This document shows positions 24,697-33,154 of a stretch of DNA of 43,495 nucleotides, piece after piece. The DNA comes from a bacterium (GTDB lineage: Bacteria > Gemmatimonadota > Glassbacteria > GWA2-58-10): the NCBI GenBank assembly GCA_021372515.1, contig JAJFUG010000040.1:1-43495 (forward strand). The letters are read 5' to 3'. Position 1 is the first letter of the stretch. Each line of letters begins with the position of its first letter. Made by a program: the position numbers and the translations under genes. Below the pieces are notes generated by a model. It was given only the letters and a program-made list of their open reading frames with translations. It did no database searches and was not told the DNA's origin.

Positions 24697-25179
24697 ATGG
24701 CAAGGACACGCTTCTGGCTGGTGCTGACCGCGCTTGTACTGGCGCCGTTGTGCGGGGTGAGGGCCGGGGCCGGGTCGTCCCAGGCGGGGGAGACTGTTCT
24801 GGCGCAGGGAGGCGGCGAGGGTATGCGCGGCATGCGCGACGGCAAGCGCCTGAGCATCGATGACCGGCAGAAAGAGATGGAAAAGCAGTTCGAGGAGATG
24901 ATCAAGTACCTCGGCCTGGATGAGAAACAGTTGAAAGAGGCCCGCGCGCTGTTCAAGGACCGTCAGGACAAAGTCAAGAGCCTGTTCGGGCAGATGAAGG
25001 ACGGGAAAGTCGACCGGATGGCGATGCGGGACACGATGCGCGAGATCGGCGGGGATTTCCGCGAGAAATTCGATAAGCTTCTCACTGAGGAACAGCGCAA
25101 GAAACACGAGCAGTGGAGCCGCGAGCATGCCCGTGGCGGATTCGGCGGCGCCGAGATCCCCGGCGGCGGAGACAATTGA
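24697..25179 (+). CDS. Secreted CpxP/Spy-like helical protein (second of two)
   Basis: The protein has 160 residues with a signal peptide (about 1-22, ending RAGAG). The helical part (about 50-145) reads 'FEEMIKYLGLDEKQLKEARALFKDRQDKVKSLFGQMKDGKVDRMAMRDTM' and 'FDKLLTEEQRKKHEQW'. The 'LGLDEKQ' and 'LLTEEQRKK' phrases are the LTxxQ-like signature of Spy/CpxP proteins. The tail is Gly-rich. The ribosome site is GGAGAGGGG. It is a distant relative of the preceding gene in layout rather than a close copy. It ends the envelope-stress block before a strong terminator at 25291. Confidence 0.82.
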   Translation: MARTRFWLVLTALVLAPLCGVRAGAGSSQAGETVLAQGGGEGMRGMRDGKRLSIDDRQKEMEKQFEEMIKYLGLDEKQLKEARALFKDRQDKVKSLFGQMKDGKVDRMAMRDTMREIGGDFREKFDKLLTEEQRKKHEQWSREHARGGFGGAEIPGGGDN

Positions 25180-25290
25180 CCCGATGTAATCTCGGTCCGA
25201 GCGGAGCCAATATGTGACCATGGGTTAAGGTGAATTTCGACAAGGCAATGTAAGTCAAGATAGTCTTGTATTCCACCGCACGGACGGACA

Positions 25291-25325
25291 CCGCGGGGGC
25301 CCCGCTGGGCGCCCGCGGTTTTTTT
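25291..25325 (+). terminator. Intrinsic terminator after the CpxP-like genes
   Basis: CCGCGGGGGCCC pairs with GGGCGCCCGCGG (one mismatch) around CGCT, and seven T follow (25319-25325). A minor CAAGA/TCTTG hairpin lies upstream at 25256-25268. Confidence 0.88.
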
Positions 25326-25345
25326 GTTTCATGCACAATAAGAAC

Positions 25346-25374
25346 TTGAATAATTGACGCACGCTTGCTACCTT
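25346..25374 (+). promoter_or_regulatory. Putative promoter of the rhodanese-MauE gene
   Basis: TTGAAT (25346-25351), a 17-base spacer and TACCTT (25369-25374) lie just after the terminator and about 75 bases upstream of the chosen start. Confidence 0.45.
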
Positions 25375-25450
25375 AGCCTTGCAACGATTATCGATCGGGA
25401 GGCGCCGGCTCGAAAGCCGGATGAAGGAGCAGAATCAGGTGCGAGGACAG

Positions 25451-26488
25451 ATGCCGAGGGGCCGAAAAGGGCTGTTGAGGGGGATGCTGGCGCTCGTGCT
25501 GCTGGGAGTGGTCCTGGGTGGCATTTCTTTGACCCTGCGCGGGATACCCCTGCTGGATGAGCGTTACAAGAAGGTCGATTTACCGCTCAGCGACAGTCTG
25601 GACCTCACGGATGGCATCCACCTGGTCGGCCTGGAGACGGCGCGCGCTTTTGTCGAGTCGCACGCCGGCGCGGTCCTGGATGCCCGCGATCCGGAGCAGT
25701 ACGTCCAGGGGCACCTTCCCGGCGCCCGGCTCTGCCACGTGTACGAGCTGGACAGCTATCTGCCCGGCCTCCTCGACAGCCTGACGCTCGACACACCGCT
25801 GCTGGTCTATTGCACCGGCCAGGACTGCGAGGACAGCCGTTTCCTGGCCCAGTCGCTGCAGGAGGTGGGTTACCGCAGGATATTCATCTACACCGGCGGT
25901 TTCGGCCAGTGGGCGCAGCAGGGGCTGACAGTGGAGACCGGGAATTCGGGGACTGCGGCCGCGGCTGTGGACAAAGCCGGACGGGCCCTGGATTTCAGCC
26001 GTCTGGCCCCGGCCTGGCTCTGGCTGGTCCTGGACCTGCTGGCCCTGGCCCTGGGGCTGTTTGTCGCCTGGCGGGCCTTGGCCGGAGGGTTGAGCCCGCG
26101 GCTGGCCGCGTTCGCCCTGCGGGCGGTAGGGCTCGTTTTCGTGGCGGCTTCGCTGCACAAGGTTGTCGCCCCGCTCGAATTCGCCCGCGCGGTGGACAAT
26201 TACCAAATCCTGCCCTGGTATGCGATCAACGCCGTGGCCATGGTCATGCCCTGGCTCGAGCTATGCGGCGGGCTGCTGCTTCTGGCCGGGCGGTTGCGCC
26301 TGCCTGCCTCCGGCATTTTGCTCGTTCTGACCGGAGTATTCATCCTGGCCGTGGGGTTCAATATCGCGCGCGGCCTTCAGTTCGACTGCGGCTGTTTCGG
26401 CGGGGCGCACACCCCGGCCTGGCAGGTCCTGGTCCGCGACCTCGGCCTGTTCGGCTGCCTCCTTCCGGGATTGAAACCCAAAGCCTGA
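25451..26488 (+). CDS. Rhodanese domain fused to a MauE/DoxX-type membrane domain
   Basis: The protein has 345 residues: a membrane anchor (about 8-28), an extracytoplasmic rhodanese-like domain (about 55-165) with the active-site Cys in VYCTGQDCEDS (Cys121, and a second Cys126), then a four-helix MauE/DoxX-like domain (about 190-335). The MauE part has 'LEFARAVDNYQILP', 'GGLLLLAGRLRLPASGILLVLTGVFILAVGFNIARG' and the signature DCGCFG. MauE-type proteins are linked to disulfide formation or electron transfer in the periplasm. A redox role for imported or periplasmic sulfur groups is inferred. ATG 25451 has GAGGACAG upstream; 25421 (ATG) and 25379 (TTG) are alternatives. Confidence 0.87.
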   Translation: MPRGRKGLLRGMLALVLLGVVLGGISLTLRGIPLLDERYKKVDLPLSDSLDLTDGIHLVGLETARAFVESHAGAVLDARDPEQYVQGHLPGARLCHVYELDSYLPGLLDSLTLDTPLLVYCTGQDCEDSRFLAQSLQEVGYRRIFIYTGGFGQWAQQGLTVETGNSGTAAAAVDKAGRALDFSRLAPAWLWLVLDLLALALGLFVAWRALAGGLSPRLAAFALRAVGLVFVAASLHKVVAPLEFARAVDNYQILPWYAINAVAMVMPWLELCGGLLLLAGRLRLPASGILLVLTGVFILAVGFNIARGLQFDCGCFGGAHTPAWQVLVRDLGLFGCLLPGLKPKA

Positions 26489-26560
26489 TGTGATAGAATA
26501 TCGTCATATGGCGAAAAGGATCGAACGAGCAAAAATGACAGGGTAAACAAGGAGCTGAAA

Positions 26561-28087
26561 ATGCTGGAAACAATCAAAAGCAAAATGACAGCGCCGCCTG
26601 CCGCCGCGTTTGCGATCATGCTGTTGTGCCTGTATGTGTCAGTCGCCGCACCGCTGGGGGCCAAGGAAATCATCCGCCTGAACCTCGATTCGGCCGTGGA
26701 TATAGCCATGGGCGGCAGCTACCGGATCAAGCAGCTGGAGATGGGTATCGAACGCACCCGATATTTCCTGAAATCCCGCCAGGCCTCGCTGAAATCCAAA
26801 GTGTACATGAACCTGCAGGCTCCCGAGATCAAGGCTGTCTCCGAGACCAAGTGGAACAGTACGCTGCAGAAAGACGAGATTGTCCACGAGAACACCTCAC
26901 TGTGGCAGATGGACCTCTCGGTGCGCCAGCCGGTGCTGCTGTTCGGCTATCCGACCAACGGCTACCTGTCGCTCAACAACAAGATATACCGGTATCTGCA
27001 GGAGGACGGCGCAGACGATGTCGATTACTACAATCGCTATTATGTCAAGTTCGAGCAGCCTTTTTTCCTGCCCAACAGCCTGAAGAACAATATCGAGGAT
27101 GCCGAGCTGGACCTGGAGAGCAGCGAGCTGAACTATGTTGTGGACCGCGCCGGGCTGATCGACGATGTGGCGGATGACTACTACGACCTGTTCGAGGTGG
27201 TCTACAAGGAAGATATCTTCAACAACGAGGTGCACAACCTGGAACGCCTCCTCGAGCTGACCGAGGAACTGGTGGCCGGGGACAAGAACCGGGCCATCGA
27301 GGTGGCGCAGGTGAAAGTCGAGCTGGCCAACGCCCGCGAAACCCTGTTCCGCAACCAGAGCCAGATACGCCAGGAGTCGGCCCAGATCAAGCAGCGTCTG
27401 CAACTGTCCATCGAGGACTCGGTGGTGGTGGAGCCGCTGGTGGTGATCAACCAGATGGATGTCAACCCGGAACAGGCGGTGGAGTACGGCTACAACCTCA
27501 GCCCCAGACTGCGCCGCCTGACCATCGACAAGCGCAAGAACGAGATCGAACTAAACAACTCCAAGGGTTGGGATGCTTTCCACGTGAACCTCGAAATGAC
27601 CTACGGACTGGAAAAGCAGAAAGAGGATATCACCAAGATCTGGAACGAGTACGACGGCAGTTACTCGGTCTCGCTCAACGCCTACGTGCCGATCTGGGAC
27701 TGGGGCCGCCGCAAGGCCCAGATCGAGGCCTACGAGATTTCGGTCCGCTCCACCGAGATGTACATCGAGGAGACCCGGAACAACATCCGTTCCAATATCA
27801 TCAACGCCGTGACCAATCTCAACGAGTACCAGACCCGCGCACTGAACATGAAAGAGAGCGCCGACCTGGTGCAGGACATCAGCGATCAGGGCCTGAAGCA
27901 GTACCATGACGGAATTATCTCGCTGCAGGACGTTTTCCAGATGATAAGCCGCCAGCGGCAGACCGAGACGAATTTCCTGGAGGCCTACCTCGGCTACCGA
28001 CGCTCGCTTATCTCTTTGATGATTCAGACTTACTACGATTACGAGAACGGCATCTCGCTGCTCGACAAGTTCCGCCCGGCCAAGTGA
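26561..28087 (+). CDS. TolC-family outer-membrane channel protein
   Basis: The protein has 508 residues with a signal peptide (about 1-34). Two tandem outer-membrane-efflux repeats have long coiled-coil helices: 'LDSAVDIAMGGSYRIKQLEMGIERTRYFLKSRQASL' early, 'LELTEELVAGDKNRAIEVAQVKVELANARETLFRNQSQIRQES' in the middle and 'LKQYHDGIISLQDVFQMISRQRQTETNFLEAYLGYRRSLISLM' at the end. Such trimers form a tunnel through the outer membrane for type I secretion or efflux. No adaptor or inner-membrane pump gene is adjacent; TPR and AsnB-like secreted proteins follow instead. The ribosome site is AAGGAG. A hairpin terminator follows the stop. Confidence 0.88.
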   Translation: MLETIKSKMTAPPAAAFAIMLLCLYVSVAAPLGAKEIIRLNLDSAVDIAMGGSYRIKQLEMGIERTRYFLKSRQASLKSKVYMNLQAPEIKAVSETKWNSTLQKDEIVHENTSLWQMDLSVRQPVLLFGYPTNGYLSLNNKIYRYLQEDGADDVDYYNRYYVKFEQPFFLPNSLKNNIEDAELDLESSELNYVVDRAGLIDDVADDYYDLFEVVYKEDIFNNEVHNLERLLELTEELVAGDKNRAIEVAQVKVELANARETLFRNQSQIRQESAQIKQRLQLSIEDSVVVEPLVVINQMDVNPEQAVEYGYNLSPRLRRLTIDKRKNEIELNNSKGWDAFHVNLEMTYGLEKQKEDITKIWNEYDGSYSVSLNAYVPIWDWGRRKAQIEAYEISVRSTEMYIEETRNNIRSNIINAVTNLNEYQTRALNMKESADLVQDISDQGLKQYHDGIISLQDVFQMISRQRQTETNFLEAYLGYRRSLISLMIQTYYDYENGISLLDKFRPAK

Positions 28088-28088
28088 G

Positions 28089-28117
28089 AGCGGAACAACT
28101 GCTCCGCTTTCGGGTTT
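28089..28117 (+). terminator. Hairpin after the TolC-like gene
   Basis: AGCGGA (28089-28094) pairs with TCCGCT (28103-28108), followed by TTCGGGTTTT. It is modest in length and may be a weak terminator that allows read-through to the TPR gene. Confidence 0.5.
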
Positions 28118-28205
28118 TAACAGTCGCCACCCGTGTTCGGGAGGCTGGAATGTTCGGCGGGGATGTGTCCCGGCTCAAGAGTGGCGTTCAGACCCGAGAG
28201 GGCGC

Positions 28206-30053
28206 GTGAATAGATTCGTTTCAGCTTCGGCACGGCTGCGGGCCTGGGCGTGCGCCCTGGCTTTCGCCGTGTTGACAGCCGCGGGAGCGGCTCAGGCCCA
28301 GAACCCGGCTGTCGGGCGCATAGATGACGGGATGCTCTCCAGCCTGCGCCAGATCGCCCAGTCCCTGGAGCGCAGCGGCCAGGTGGACCAGGCCCTCGAC
28401 CTGCTGATGCAGTACAGCCAGGACCTGCGGGTGCTGGAGATAATCCAGGCCCTCTGCGAAAAGAGTGGCATGCAGGCCCAGTTCATGAAGCTCGCGGTCG
28501 AGGCCTACAATCGTGATCCGGGACAGGTGGAGGCCCTGGTGATCTTCATGCAGGCCCTGTCCGACCTGGGCCTCGAGGACAGTCTGCACGCGTGTGTGGA
28601 GCGTTTCCTCGTCGCTGCGCCGCCCGAGGCGGACACCTATCGCCAGATCGGACGCAGATACCGCAGCCTCGGACTTTCGGCTCCCGCGCTGGCACTGCTC
28701 GAGCGCGGGCGCAGCCGTCTTAACGACCCCACTCTCTATCGCCTCGAAATGTCCGACCTCCTGATCGACCAGGGACGCTACGACCGGGCCCTGGAGGAGG
28801 CGTTCGCACTGTTCGAGGCCGACCGCACCAATTTCACCTCGCTCCAGCGCCTGTTGTACCGGGTCCTCGACAGCGGCGACAGCGGCAGCCGCCTGGTGGC
28901 TTCCAACCTGGAAAAACGTCTGGACAAGTCCGGTGACGAGCTGCGGGACCAGTACGGACGACTTCTGCTGGATGTCCTTCTCACCCGCGGCGAGGAGCAG
29001 AAAGCCTTCGCCCTGCTGGAGAAAATGGCGCAGGACTCGGCCAAGCCGGCCTCGGTCAATCTGGTGGCCATTTTCATCGGGCGGGCGCTGAAACTCGAAC
29101 GCTGGGACATCGCCCTGCAGGCTTACAGCCTGGCGGACCGTCTGGAGCTGATGGGGCATGACCGGGTGATGTTCGGGCAGGCGGACATTTACGGCCGGAT
29201 GGAGCGTTACCGTGACCAGGAGCGCTCTCTCCTGGCCCTGAGCCGTCTCGATCCGCCCTCGCCCCTGCGCTTCGAAGCCCTGAACCGTCTGGGCGAGCTC
29301 TACCTGGGACATCTGGACCAGCCCGGCCTGGCCCTGGACTGCTACCGTCAGCTCGAGGCCGGCAACCCCGACCGTCAGGCGGCCAACTGGCCGGCCAAGC
29401 TGAAAATCCTCGACAGTTTCATCCACCTGGACAGCCTCGATGCAGCAGGCCGGTTGTGCGATGAACTGTTGGCCACACCCGCCCTGGAGACCGCCAACCA
29501 GGCCGAGCTGTTCCGCCTGAAAGCGGATGTGCAGTTTTTCACTGGCCGGCTGGAGAGCGCGGACTCGCTGTACCAGTCTTTCGCCCGACTCAGCCTCAAC
29601 CGTCCCGCCACCAACGAGGCCATCGAGCGCTCCTGGCTCATCCGCAACGACCCGAGCCCCAAGGGGCAGGTCACGCAGTTGCTGGCCGGGGCCCTGCACC
29701 GCGAGGCCGCGGGAAAGCTGGCCGAGGCGACTGTCATGTTCCAGCAGGCCCTGGAGGCGGCGGGCGACTCCACCTGCCATATCCGGGTGGGCAACCAGAT
29801 GGCCCGCATGTACGAGCGCGCCGGCCAATACCCGCTGGCCGCGAAGGTTTACGAGGACCTTCTGGCCGCCTCACCGCAGCATTACCTTTCGGCTGAGGTG
29901 GAGCTGCGTCTGTCGGTCCTGCTGCTTGAGTCTCTGGGAGACCGGGAGGGGGCGCGCCGTCACCTGGAGAACATCGTGTTGAACCGGCCCGAGGGGGTGG
30001 TCACACCGGAGGCGCGACGGCTGCTGCGCAGCCTGGAGGAACCGAAACTGTGA
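28206..30053 (+). CDS. Large secreted tetratricopeptide-repeat protein
   Basis: The protein has 615 residues: a signal peptide (about 1-32, ending AQAQ), then helical TPR-like repeats through the whole length. Examples are 'LEALVIFMQALSDLGLEDSLHACVERFL', 'PALALLERGRSRLNDPTLYRLEMSDLLIDQGRYDRALEEAFALF' and 'MARMYERAGQYPLAAKVYEDLLAASPQHYLSAEVELRLSVLLLESLGD'. It should be a periplasmic or surface scaffold. It starts at GTG after GAGAGGG. Its stop TGA overlaps the ATG of the next gene by one base (TGATG), so the two products are made in a fixed ratio and probably work together. Confidence 0.88.
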   Translation: MNRFVSASARLRAWACALAFAVLTAAGAAQAQNPAVGRIDDGMLSSLRQIAQSLERSGQVDQALDLLMQYSQDLRVLEIIQALCEKSGMQAQFMKLAVEAYNRDPGQVEALVIFMQALSDLGLEDSLHACVERFLVAAPPEADTYRQIGRRYRSLGLSAPALALLERGRSRLNDPTLYRLEMSDLLIDQGRYDRALEEAFALFEADRTNFTSLQRLLYRVLDSGDSGSRLVASNLEKRLDKSGDELRDQYGRLLLDVLLTRGEEQKAFALLEKMAQDSAKPASVNLVAIFIGRALKLERWDIALQAYSLADRLELMGHDRVMFGQADIYGRMERYRDQERSLLALSRLDPPSPLRFEALNRLGELYLGHLDQPGLALDCYRQLEAGNPDRQAANWPAKLKILDSFIHLDSLDAAGRLCDELLATPALETANQAELFRLKADVQFFTGRLESADSLYQSFARLSLNRPATNEAIERSWLIRNDPSPKGQVTQLLAGALHREAAGKLAEATVMFQQALEAAGDSTCHIRVGNQMARMYERAGQYPLAAKVYEDLLAASPQHYLSAEVELRLSVLLLESLGDREGARRHLENIVLNRPEGVVTPEARRLLRSLEEPKL

Positions 30054-31363
30054 TGCGATACTCGATTGATATTAATAGAAATAATGTGTGTCAGCTAAAG
30101 TTGTGCATCAAGGCGCTTCCGGCTTTCCTGCTGGGCTGTCTGCTCCTCGCCGTGCCGCTCAGGGCCGAAATCCTGGTACCCATGGACCTGAGCCAGAACG
30201 ACCACCTCAAGGCCTACGGCCTGGCCTGGAAAGTGCTCAAGGCCGGGGTTAACGTGGAATGGCTGCTCAACTACCGCGGCGGCTCGTTCCTGTTCGAGGA
30301 CCACGAGGCGTTCCGCAACGAGGCCCGCCGGATGGGCGTGACTTTCCAGGGCGTGGGGCCGGATGAGGTGCTGGCGATCCACCAGCAGATCGAAAGCTCC
30401 AACATGGATGTGATGCTGCTGGAGAAAGCCCCGCGTGTGGCGGTCTACAGCCCGCCCAACACCTCGCCCTGGGACGATGCCGTAACCCTGGCCCTGACTT
30501 ACGCCGAGGTGGACTACAAGAAGGTTTGGGACGAGGATATGCTCAAGGACGGGCTGGAGGGCTGCGACTGGCTGCACCTGCACCACGAGGATTTCACCGG
30601 CCAGTTCAGCCGTTTCTACAACGGTTACGCCGAGCGCCCCTGGCTGCAAGAGGAGGTCACTCAGAGCCAGGAGGCGGCGCGCGCGATGGGTTTCCAGAAA
30701 GTCTGGCAGCTCAAGCACGCCGTGGCCCGCCGTATCGCCGACTACGTGCGCCAGGGCGGATTCCTGTTCGCCATGTGCCTGGCTGCGGAGACGCTGGATA
30801 TCGCCCTGGCCGCGGGCGAAACCGATATCGTGGGGCCGCAGGCGGACGGCGATGGGGTGGACCCGGCGGCGCAGAGCAAGCTGGATTTCAGCAAAACGAT
30901 GGCTTTCAAGGATTTCCGTGTCGAGCTGGACCCGTCGGTCAACTCGTTCTCCGACATCGACGGGCACCAGGTGAACAATCCGCCCCTGCGCAAGGAACTG
31001 GGCTATTTCCAGCTTTTCCAGTTCGCGGCCAAGTACGACCCCGTGCCCTCGCTCCTGATCCAGGACCACGTGGATTACCTGAAGGATTTCTACGGCCAGT
31101 CCACCAGCTTCAACCGCGCCGTGCTCAAGGATTCCGACACGGTTCTGGGCTACGAGGAGGGCAAGCCCTGGGTAAAGTACATCCACGGCAACTACGGCCA
31201 GGGGGCCTGGACTTTCCTGGGCGGGCACGACCCCGAGGACCCCGAGCACCGTATCGGCGACCCGCCGACCCAACTCGAACTGCACAAGAATTCGCCGGGC
31301 TACCGTCTGATCCTGAACAACCTGCTGTTCCCGGCGGCGCGTAAGAAAGAGCTCAAGACCTGA
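30053..31363 (+). CDS. Secreted protein of the so-called 'asparagine synthetase B' family (function unknown)
   Basis: The protein has about 436 residues with an N-terminal signal or anchor segment (about 18-38, ending PLRAE). The mature part begins 'ILVPMDLSQNDHLKAYGLAWKVLKAGVNVEWLLNYRGGSFLF' (about 40-81) and has 'GLEGCDWLHLHHEDFTGQFSRFY' (about 169-190) and 'QGGFLFAMCLAAETLDIALAAG'. I recall similar proteins, mainly from Bacteroidetes and relatives, being labelled asparagine synthetase B. There is no N-terminal nucleophile Cys and no SGGxDS ATP-binding loop, so that name is probably wrong. The segments resemble a glutamine-amidotransferase-like fold. It is coupled to the TPR gene by a one-base overlap. 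The real activity is unknown. Confidence 0.8.
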   Translation: MRYSIDINRNNVCQLKLCIKALPAFLLGCLLLAVPLRAEILVPMDLSQNDHLKAYGLAWKVLKAGVNVEWLLNYRGGSFLFEDHEAFRNEARRMGVTFQGVGPDEVLAIHQQIESSNMDVMLLEKAPRVAVYSPPNTSPWDDAVTLALTYAEVDYKKVWDEDMLKDGLEGCDWLHLHHEDFTGQFSRFYNGYAERPWLQEEVTQSQEAARAMGFQKVWQLKHAVARRIADYVRQGGFLFAMCLAAETLDIALAAGETDIVGPQADGDGVDPAAQSKLDFSKTMAFKDFRVELDPSVNSFSDIDGHQVNNPPLRKELGYFQLFQFAAKYDPVPSLLIQDHVDYLKDFYGQSTSFNRAVLKDSDTVLGYEEGKPWVKYIHGNYGQGAWTFLGGHDPEDPEHRIGDPPTQLELHKNSPGYRLILNNLLFPAARKKELKT

Positions 31364-31411
31364 TCTCAGCATTCGATCTTCCGCAGAAAAGATCGATCCG
31401 TAAGATCGTCT

Positions 31412-31439
31412 GTAGTGGCCCGGCGTGCAGTGCCACTAC
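31412..31439. repeat. Palindromic intergenic repeat ('GTAGTGGC' variant)
   Basis: GTAGTGGC (31412-31419) and GCCACTAC (31432-31439) are perfect 8-base arms with a 12-base centre (CCGGCGTGCAGT) that looks like a decayed version of the other palindromes' core. It lies in the 200-base gap before murE. A GATCTT...AAGATC pair precedes it. Confidence 0.65.
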
Positions 31440-31566
31440 GCAGTACATACAGCAGGTAGTCACGGATCCCGCTGGATATCCTCCTTTCGCCGGAACCATA
31501 AAAGCGATAAATTGTAAAACCTGTTCTCTGTTTCAGTGTTCGCCAAAATGTCAGAGGAGGGGTCCA

Positions 31567-33057
31567 TTGAGGCTGATTCAGATTCTGGGCGCGGCCGGGG
31601 CCGTGCCGGCCCGTCCCGGCGTGTGCGCGGCAGGGGTGGAGGTCGGCGGGATGAGCGCGGACAGCCGACGAATCCGTCCCGGCGACCTGTTTTTCGCCCT
31701 GGCCGGCGAGAGCACGGATGGCCACGCTTACCTGCAAGACGCCCGGCAGCGCGGCGCGGTGGCCGCGGTGGTGCAACACCTTGTCCCGGACTGCCCGCTG
31801 GAGCAGTATGTGACCCCGGACACCCGTGAGGCCCTGGCCCTGGCCGCGGCCGAGTTCTACGGCCATCCCTCCAGGCGTTTCCCGCTGATCGGGGTGACCG
31901 GCACCAACGGCAAGACCACGATCACGTTCCTGGTGCGCCAGCTCCTCGGGCACGAGGGCCTGAGCTGCGGCCTTCTGGGTACGGTGCAGAATATCATGGG
32001 GCCGGACCAGATCGAGACTGCGGAGCTTACCACACCTCAGTCGAACGACATCCAGAGCCGCCTGGCCCGCATGCTGGAAAACGGCTGCAAGGCCGCGGTG
32101 ATGGAGGTCAGCTCGCACGGACTGTCGCAGAAACGTAGCCACGGGCTGGATTTTCAGGTGGGGGTGTTCACCAACCTCACCCCGGACCACCTGGACTACC
32201 ACCCGGACATGGAGCACTATTTCCAGGCCAAGAGTATCCTGTTCCAGGGTCTGGGCGCCCAGGGGCGGGCGGTGATCGGCTGGGACGACCCCTACGGCGA
32301 GCGCCTGGCCGCACAGATGAAAGGGCCGGTGATCCGCTACGGCGAGCGCGAGAAAAGCGATGTGCGTATTCTGAGCTGGACCCCGCTGTTCGAGGGTGCG
32401 GCCTTGGAGCTGGAGGTGTTCGGACGGCGGATCGGGGCCACGGTGGCCCTGATGGGACGGTTCAATGCGCAGAATATTGCCGCGGCGACTGGAGTGGCCC
32501 TGGCCCTGGGGGTGCCGGTGGATTCGATCCAGGCGGCCCTGCCCAGGCTGCAGCCAGTGCCGGGACGGATGGAGCGGGTGGAGGCCGGGCAGGATTTCCG
32601 GGTCCTGGTGGACTACGCCCACACGCCGGATGCCCTGGAAAAGGCGCTGGCCGCCACGCGCGAGCACACCCAGGGACGGTTGGTGAGCCTGTTCGGTTGC
32701 GGGGGCTGCCGCTACCGTCTGAAGCGCGGGGCCATGGGCCAGCTCTCGGTCCGCATGGCCGATTTCACGGTCATCACCTCGGACAACCCGCGCAGTGAAT
32801 CCCCGGCTGAGATAATCGAGCAGATCGTGGCCGGAGCAGTGCAGGCCGGCGGGCGCGAGGGCGAGCAGTTCATCGTGGAGCCCGACCGCCGCGCCGCGAT
32901 CCGCAAGGCTGTGGCCCGGATGTGCTCCGGGGACGCTCTCCTTCTGGCCGGCAAGGGCCATGAGGACTACCAGATCCTTTCGACCGGTAAGGTCCATCTC
33001 GATGACCGCGAGGAGGCGAGAGCGGCGCTGCTCGAAAGGCTGGGCGCGAAGGGATGA
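31567..33057 (+). CDS. murE: UDP-MurNAc-L-Ala-D-Glu:meso-diaminopimelate ligase
   Basis: This cytosolic ATP-dependent ligase adds the third amino acid of the peptidoglycan stem. The protein has 496 residues. The uridine-binding domain has 'MSADSRRIRPGDLFFALAG' (about 35-53), the ATP loop is 'IGVTGTNGKTTITFLV' (about 107-122), and 'AVMEVSSHGLSQKR' carries catalytic residues. 'DYAHTPDALEKAL' and the specificity motif 'TSDNPRSE' follow; DNPR marks enzymes that take meso-diaminopimelate rather than lysine. The start is TTG after GAGGAGGGG. No murF, murD or ftsW follows as in a classical dcw cluster; mraY and murG are found 3-6 kb away on the opposite strand. Confidence 0.97.
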   Translation: MRLIQILGAAGAVPARPGVCAAGVEVGGMSADSRRIRPGDLFFALAGESTDGHAYLQDARQRGAVAAVVQHLVPDCPLEQYVTPDTREALALAAAEFYGHPSRRFPLIGVTGTNGKTTITFLVRQLLGHEGLSCGLLGTVQNIMGPDQIETAELTTPQSNDIQSRLARMLENGCKAAVMEVSSHGLSQKRSHGLDFQVGVFTNLTPDHLDYHPDMEHYFQAKSILFQGLGAQGRAVIGWDDPYGERLAAQMKGPVIRYGEREKSDVRILSWTPLFEGAALELEVFGRRIGATVALMGRFNAQNIAAATGVALALGVPVDSIQAALPRLQPVPGRMERVEAGQDFRVLVDYAHTPDALEKALAATREHTQGRLVSLFGCGGCRYRLKRGAMGQLSVRMADFTVITSDNPRSESPAEIIEQIVAGAVQAGGREGEQFIVEPDRRAAIRKAVARMCSGDALLLAGKGHEDYQILSTGKVHLDDREEARAALLERLGAKG

Positions 33058-33099
33058 GATGTGGTTGGAAATACTTGGGTAGAAGCGTGAAGAAAAATG

Positions 33100-33125
33100 A
33101 AGGGGCACGGTGCACCGTGCCCCTT
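33100..33125. terminator. 'GGGGCACGG' palindrome between convergent murE and beta-helix genes
   Basis: AAGGGGCACGGTG (33100-33112) and CACCGTGCCCCTT (33113-33125) form a perfect 26-base palindrome. TTTCATT follows on the plus strand, and the minus side is T-rich too. It is probably a bidirectional terminator and belongs to the same family as 11570 and 11759. Confidence 0.8.
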
Positions 33126-33154
33126 TTCATTCTATCTAAATCTGCGAATGCTTC

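Noticed and set aside
30053-31363. Calling this gene asnB
   Set aside because: The family label is common, but the SGGxDS ATP-pyrophosphatase loop and the N-terminal nucleophile Cys are absent and the protein has a signal sequence.
31366-33108. 580-codon minus-strand frame opposite murE, and similar long frames at 30095-31372 and 39692-41476
   Set aside because: All are complements of genes with intact catalytic motifs on the other strand; high GC content keeps these frames open.
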